64,000 nt of DNA from Streptomyces leeuwenhoekii (lineage in GTDB: Bacteria; Actinomycetota; Actinomycetes; Streptomycetales; Streptomycetaceae), in contig NZ_LN831790.1 in assembly GCF_001013905.1 (NCBI RefSeq), positions 4,912,001 through 4,976,000 on the forward strand, written 5' to 3'. The position numbers and the translations under genes were made by a program. This document shows, piece after piece, positions 59,661-64,000 of the stretch. Numbering within the stretch: position 1 is the first letter of the stretch; every line of letters starts with the position of its first letter. The notes below the pieces were generated by a model. It had not been told where the DNA came from. It did no database searches and worked only from the letters and a program-made list of their open reading frames with translations.

Positions 59661-62600
59661 ATGTCCGTGCACAGCCACACGGCAGCTCGTCAAGACACCG
59701 CTGCCCTCCCTGAGTTTCCGCGTCATGTGGTGACCGCGGTCCTCGTCTCCCACGACGGCGCCCGCTGGCTGCCCGACGCGCTCGCCGCGCTGCTCGGCCA
59801 GGAGCGCCCCGTCCAGTACGCCGTCGCGGCCGACACCGGCAGCGCGGACGCCTCCGCGCACCTGGTCACCGAAGCCCTCGGCGACGACCGCGTCCTCCAC
59901 CTCGCCCGGCGCACCGGCTTCGGCCAGGCCGTCGAGGAGGCGCTCCGCACCGCTCCGGTCCTCACCCCGGACGACCTGCCCTACCTGAAGCGGCCCAGCG
60001 GCTGGGACCCCGCCACGCGCACCTGGCACGACGACGCCTACGACCTGCCCGACCTCCCCCACGGGGAGCCGGTCCAGTGGCTGTGGCTGCTGCACGACGA
60101 CTGCGCCCCCGAACCCGACGCGCTCGCCCAGCTGCTGCGCGTCGTGGAGAACGAGTACGACCTCGGCCGCGACGACGTCGCCGTCGTCGGCCCCAAACTC
60201 CGCGGCTGGTACGACCGCCGGCAACTGCTGGAGGTCGGCGTCTCCATCGCCAACTCCGGCCGCCGCTGGACCGGCCTGGACCGGCGGGAACAGGACCAGG
60301 GCCAGCACGACCACATCCGGTCCGTGCTGTCGGTGTCCACCGCCGGCATGCTGATCCGGCGTGACGTCTTCGAGCGGCTCGGCGGGTTCGACCGGCGGCT
60401 GCCCCTCATGCGCGACGACGTCGACCTGTGCTGGCGGGTGCACGCCGCCGGGCTCCGGGTGCTCGTCGCGCCCGAGGCCGTCGTACGGCACGCCGAGGCG
60501 GCCTCCCGCGAGCGCCGCACCGTCGACTGCGACGGGCGCACCACCGCCTCCCCGCACAAGGTCGACAAGGCCGGCGCCGTCTACACCCTGCTCGTCAACA
60601 CCCGTACGGCCACGCTGCCCTGGGTGCTGCTGCGCCTGGTCCTCGGCACGCTGCTGCGTACCCTCGCCTACCTCGTGGGCAAGGTCCCCGGACAGGCCGT
60701 CGACGAGATCCGCGGCCTGCTGAGCGTGGTGCTGCGGCCGGAGCGGATCGTCGCCGCGCGGCGCCTGAGGGGCCGTCCGCAGATCGACAAGGCCGAGCTG
60801 CGGGCGCTGTTCCCGCCGCCCGGCGCCACCATCCGCGCCACCGTCGAGCAGGTCGCGGGCAACCTCGTCGGCCGCTCCGACCCCGAGTCGGCCGCGGGCG
60901 CCGGACGGCACGGCGGCGCCATCGAATCCGGGCCCGGCGGCGACGACGCCGACTTCCTGGAGGTCGAGCAGTTCGCCCGCCTCAAGCGCATCGCCCGCAA
61001 GCCCGGGCCGGTGCTCTTCCTGGTGCTGCTGCTCTTCTCCCTCGTCGCCTGCCGCGGCCTCCTCGGCGGCGGTGCCCTCGCGGGCGGTGCCCTGCTGCCC
61101 GCCCCGGCCGGCGCCGGCGAGCTGTGGTCCCGGTACGCCGACTCCTGGCACGCCGTGAGCCTCGGTGGCACCTCCTCCGCACCGCCCTACCTCGCGATCC
61201 TGGCGACGCTCGCCTCCCTGCTGTTCGGCTCGACCGGGCTCGCCGTCACCGTCCTGCTCGTCGGCTCCGTCCCCCTGGCCGGTGTGACGGCCTACTTCGC
61301 CTCCCGCCCGCTCGTCACCTCCCGGCTGCTGCGGGCGTGGGCGGCCATCGCCTACGCCTTCCTGCCCGCCGTCACCGGCGCGCTCGCCGGCGGACGCATC
61401 GGTACCGCCGTCCTGGCCGTCCTGCTGCCGCTCCTCGCCCGCGCGGGCATCACCGCCGGCGGACTCGCCCACCCCTCGGGTGCGCGCGGCAGTTGGCGGG
61501 CCACCTGGGCGTACGCGCTGCTGCTGACCCTCACCACCGCCTTCACGCCGATCGTCTGGCCCATCGCGCTCGTCCTCGGCGCCGGGCTGCTGGTCCTGCG
61601 CCGGAGCGACATCACCGCGTACGGGCTGCGCTTCCTCGTCCAGCTCGGCACGCCCCTGCTCGTCCTCGCCCCCTGGTCGCTGACGCTGCTGCCGTTCGGC
61701 TTCTTCCAGGAGGCCGGGATCGGCTACGGCCCCTCGGCCGCCTCCGCCCTGGACCTGCTGGGCACCAGCCCGGGCGGCCCCGGCACCGCCCACGGACTGA
61801 TGCTCATCGGCATCGTGCTGGCCGCCCTCGCCGCCCTGCTGCGCTCCGAGCGCCGGACGGGCATCTGGACGGCCTGGGCCGTCGCCCTCGTCGGCTTCGT
61901 CTTCGCGGTGCTGTCCAACGGCTCCGCCTGGGCCGGCCCCGCGACCCTCGTCCACGGCATCGCCCTGCTGGGCGCGGCGGCGCTCGGCGCCGACGGGGCA
62001 CGCGCGCGCGTGGCCGAGCAGAGCTTCGGCTGGCGCCAGCCCGTCGCCGCGCTGATCGCCTTCGCCTCGGCCGCGGGCCCCCTGCTCCTCGCCGTGGGCT
62101 GGATGGTGCGCGGCGCCGACGGACCGCTGGAGCGGCGCGACCCCGTGCAGGTGCCCGCGTTCGTCGCCGAGGAGAGCGGCACCCGCGACCAGGCCCGCAC
62201 CCTCGTCCTCGACAGCGACTCCCCGGCCCACGTGAGCTACCTGCTGGTCCGCGGCTCCGGAGTCCGCCTCGGCGACGCCGAGTTCGCCGCGGCCGACGGC
62301 GGCAGCGGCAGGCTCGACAAGGTGGTCGCCAACCTCGTCGCCGGCTCCGGCGCCGACCAGGCCGACCAGCTCGGCGGCTTCGCCGTGCGGTACGTCCTCG
62401 TCCACAAGGGCGCGCCCCGCCAGGTCGCGCGCGTCCTCGACGCCACGCCCGGGCTGAGCCGGCTCAGCGAGCAGGACGGCAACGCCCTGTGGCGGGTGGA
62501 CCAGCAGGTGGCCCGGGCCACCATCGTGTCCGGTACGCGGGAGCCCGGGGCCGAGTCCGCCGCGCCGCAGCCCGTCGCGGCGGGGCCCGTCGAGATCCAC

Positions 62601-63521
62601 ACCACGATCCCCGCCGGCCCCGAGGGCCGGGTGCTGCGCCTGGCCGACTCCGCCGCCGAAGGCTGGACGGCGACCCTGGACGGCAAGCCGCTCACCCCCA
62701 CCACGGTCGACGGCTGGGCCCAGGGCTTCCGGCTCCCCGCCGCCGGCGGCAGGCTGGACGTCACCTACGACGATCCGTTCACCCACACCGCGTGGCTGTG
62801 GGCGCAGGGCGCCCTCGCCGTCGTCCTCGTCGTGCTCGCCCTGCCCGGACGCCGGCGCGACATCGACGACGACCTGCCCGAGGAGCCGGTCGTCCCGGCA
62901 CCGGCCGCCACCGGCGACGGCCGCCGCGCCCGGCGGCTGCGCGCGCAGGCCGAGGCGGCGGAAGCGGCCGGGACCACGGACGAGGCGGAGGCCGTCACCG
63001 CGGGTGCCGCGGACGCGGGGTCCGGGGCCGGGCATGGCGGAGGCGGTGCTTCCGGCGACGGCGGTCTCCCCGTCCCTCCGCCCGGGGCCCCGCCCGCGCC
63101 GGTGCCCCAGCAGGCCCGCTACGGGGAGTGGGACGCCGCGGCGAGCCACACGGAGGCCGGGTACGGCACGTACGGGTACCCGGAGGGCTCGCAGTACGGC
63201 ACCGAGGCGTACGGGCAGCCGTACCACGCCGACCAGGGGCAGCCGGGTGCCTACCAGGCGGACCAGGGGCAGACGGGCGCCTACCAGGCCGACCCGTACC
63301 AGACGGCCGCCTACCCGGCCGGGTCGTACCAGGCCGGTCCGCCCCAGCCCGGCGGATACCCGGCGGACCCGTACCAGCAGGGCCAGTACGACCCGTACGC
63401 GTACGACGGGACGGCCTCGCCGGGGACGTACGACCAGGCCTACCCCCAGGGGTACGACCCGGAGCAGTCCCCCGATCCCCATGGCACGGGCAGTGAGCGT
63501 CCCGACGGGAGTCAGCAGTGA
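59661..63521 (+). CDS. Very large membrane-bound GT2 glycosyltransferase
   Basis: A 1286-residue fusion. The N-terminal GT2 domain (about 20-300) has the donor motif HDDCAPEPD, VAVVGPKLRGW and MRDDVDLCWRVH. Then comes a membrane domain (about 440-800) with many hydrophobic helices, an extracytoplasmic-type region (about 830-1030), one more helix (about 1040-1060) and a cytoplasmic C-terminal tail rich in Tyr/Gln/Pro repeats (units like AYQADQGQ and YPADPYQ). Long actinobacterial GT2 proteins of this kind are thought to build cell-wall glycans such as arabinogalactan-like polymers. The stop overlaps the next gene by four bases. Confidence 0.88.
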   Translation: MSVHSHTAARQDTAALPEFPRHVVTAVLVSHDGARWLPDALAALLGQERPVQYAVAADTGSADASAHLVTEALGDDRVLHLARRTGFGQAVEEALRTAPVLTPDDLPYLKRPSGWDPATRTWHDDAYDLPDLPHGEPVQWLWLLHDDCAPEPDALAQLLRVVENEYDLGRDDVAVVGPKLRGWYDRRQLLEVGVSIANSGRRWTGLDRREQDQGQHDHIRSVLSVSTAGMLIRRDVFERLGGFDRRLPLMRDDVDLCWRVHAAGLRVLVAPEAVVRHAEAASRERRTVDCDGRTTASPHKVDKAGAVYTLLVNTRTATLPWVLLRLVLGTLLRTLAYLVGKVPGQAVDEIRGLLSVVLRPERIVAARRLRGRPQIDKAELRALFPPPGATIRATVEQVAGNLVGRSDPESAAGAGRHGGAIESGPGGDDADFLEVEQFARLKRIARKPGPVLFLVLLLFSLVACRGLLGGGALAGGALLPAPAGAGELWSRYADSWHAVSLGGTSSAPPYLAILATLASLLFGSTGLAVTVLLVGSVPLAGVTAYFASRPLVTSRLLRAWAAIAYAFLPAVTGALAGGRIGTAVLAVLLPLLARAGITAGGLAHPSGARGSWRATWAYALLLTLTTAFTPIVWPIALVLGAGLLVLRRSDITAYGLRFLVQLGTPLLVLAPWSLTLLPFGFFQEAGIGYGPSAASALDLLGTSPGGPGTAHGLMLIGIVLAALAALLRSERRTGIWTAWAVALVGFVFAVLSNGSAWAGPATLVHGIALLGAAALGADGARARVAEQSFGWRQPVAALIAFASAAGPLLLAVGWMVRGADGPLERRDPVQVPAFVAEESGTRDQARTLVLDSDSPAHVSYLLVRGSGVRLGDAEFAAADGGSGRLDKVVANLVAGSGADQADQLGGFAVRYVLVHKGAPRQVARVLDATPGLSRLSEQDGNALWRVDQQVARATIVSGTREPGAESAAPQPVAAGPVEIHTTIPAGPEGRVLRLADSAAEGWTATLDGKPLTPTTVDGWAQGFRLPAAGGRLDVTYDDPFTHTAWLWAQGALAVVLVVLALPGRRRDIDDDLPEEPVVPAPAATGDGRRARRLRAQAEAAEAAGTTDEAEAVTAGAADAGSGAGHGGGGASGDGGLPVPPPGAPPAPVPQQARYGEWDAAASHTEAGYGTYGYPEGSQYGTEAYGQPYHADQGQPGAYQADQGQTGAYQADPYQTAAYPAGSYQAGPPQPGGYPADPYQQGQYDPYAYDGTASPGTYDQAYPQGYDPEQSPDPHGTGSERPDGSQQ

Positions 63522-64000
63522 ACCGCACCACCCTGTCCCTCATCGCCGGTGTGACGGCGCTCGCCGCCGTCACCGGGTTCGCCGCGCTCGCCGCGCCGGA
63601 CGCCTCCGGCAGCGACGCCCCCACCGGGGCGGCCGCCCGGCTGCCCGTGGAGCGTACGAGCCTGGTGTGCCCGGCGCCGAGCGTGTCCGACCTCGCCGAG
63701 ACGGCCTACACGGCGTTCACCCCCGTCACCGAGGGCGCGGCCGGCAGCGGCGGCAGGGCCGGGCTGCGGGCGGCGCCGGACGAGCCCGGCGGGGCCGGCG
63801 GCGGCAAGGACGCCGAGGTGCCCGAGGTGAAGCAGGAAGCCCCCGGCACGCCGGTGACCGGGACCACTTCCGGTGCCGACGTGCCGGCGCTGGTCGGGAC
63901 CGCGGAGGGCAGGCTGGCGCCCGGCTGGACCGTGCAGCAGACCACCGAGGTCGCCGCCGGGACCGGGCGGGGGCTGCTGGGCGTCACCTGCGCGGAGGCG
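63518..64000 (+). CDS. DUF5719-type protein, 3' truncated by window edge
   Basis: 161 residues are visible. The GTG overlaps the glycosyltransferase stop (GTGA), so the two are coupled. A signal-peptide-like or anchor segment (about residues 6-28) is followed by an Ala/Gly/Pro-rich extracytoplasmic region. The pattern fits the DUF5719 protein that follows the large GT2 in Streptomyces, as I recall. Function is unknown; it probably helps the transferase. Confidence 0.75.
   Translation, partial: MNRTTLSLIAGVTALAAVTGFAALAAPDASGSDAPTGAAARLPVERTSLVCPAPSVSDLAETAYTAFTPVTEGAAGSGGRAGLRAAPDEPGGAGGGKDAEVPEVKQEAPGTPVTGTTSGADVPALVGTAEGRLAPGWTVQQTTEVAAGTGRGLLGVTCAEA

Noticed and set aside
59373..63482. 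A 1369-codon open frame antisense to the large glycosyltransferase
   Set aside because: It mirrors the plus-strand gene's codon bias; the protein is Gly/Ala/Arg/Val low complexity with no family pattern.
1..64000. tRNA, rRNA and riboswitch candidates
   Set aside because: No cloverleaf, rRNA-like segment or known riboswitch core was recognised on reading; a covariance-model scan would be needed to exclude small RNAs.

Overview
The window is a chromosomal segment of a high-GC actinomycete, almost certainly a Streptomyces. Evidence: codon third positions are nearly all G or C; GTG starts are frequent and TTG starts occur; the small WhiB protein at 58997-59260 matches Streptomyces WhiB as I remember it; and there are a WhiJ-type regulator module, a SigB/F-like sigma factor with partner-switching proteins, and F420 genes. 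From memory, unchecked, the gene order (thiolase, cbs, hutU/hutI, sigma/anti-anti-sigma, purKE, ugd, acyl-CoA dehydrogenase, LCP genes, mannose-1-P guanylyltransferase, F420 genes, whiB) resembles the S. coelicolor SCO30xx core region.

Layout. 1-7.3 kb: small conserved proteins, a thiolase, an SGNH hydrolase and a cystathionine beta-synthase. 7.3-17.1 kb: histidine utilisation. This holds a decayed NCS1 permease, an RpiR regulator, a LysA-fold PLP enzyme divergent from hutU, then the coupled run hutU - M20 amidohydrolase - hutF - hutI, which would take urocanate to glutamate via formiminoglutamate and N-formylglutamate. It closes with a very strong terminator. 17.1-19.5 kb: sigma factor, STAS anti-anti-sigma and RsbW-like ATPase, a partner-switching set. 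20-24.9 kb: POT peptide transporter, OmpR-type two-component system, GtrA protein. 25-32 kb: purK-purE-dipeptidase operon, a MerR/alkene-reductase pair, a dipeptidase paralogue that has lost its metal ligands, and two tandem VOC proteins divergent from a CGNR regulator. 32-35 kb: UDP-glucose dehydrogenase and acyl-CoA dehydrogenase. 35.2-37.8 kb: the accessory patch, with an ISAs1-type transposase remnant, a DUF397 / WhiJ-like / ATPase triad and a perfect 16-bp palindrome. 38-54 kb: cell-envelope block with six LytR-CpsA-Psr (LCP) proteins, a GT2 glycosyltransferase, a secreted PGRP/amidase-2 protein and a GDP-mannose pyrophosphorylase-like protein, interrupted by a copper-storage-type protein and a TIGR03089 protein. 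54-58 kb: AlkA-like glycosylase, fbiB-cofD (coenzyme F420) and a cysteine dioxygenase. 58-64 kb: whiB behind a 779-base non-coding upstream region, then a very large membrane glycosyltransferase coupled to a DUF5719 protein cut by the window end.

How the genes work together. The hut genes form one pathway unit with an operator-like dyad inside the hutU promoter. The LCP proteins, glycosyltransferases, nucleotidyltransferase and UDP-glucose dehydrogenase fit synthesis of cell-wall glycopolymers and their attachment to peptidoglycan. whiB, the sigma module and the WhiJ-like module fit developmental or stress regulation. Eight genes show a TANNNT hexamer 6-8 bases before the start codon and no convincing ribosome-binding site, suggesting leaderless mRNAs. 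I found no tRNA, rRNA, CRISPR array, prophage, biosynthetic cluster or recognisable defence system. The most notable items are the dead dipeptidase paralogue, the six-LCP cluster with its recent duplicate pair, the decayed permease, the hut operon's apparent replacement of hutG, and the WhiJ-type triad next to an IS remnant.
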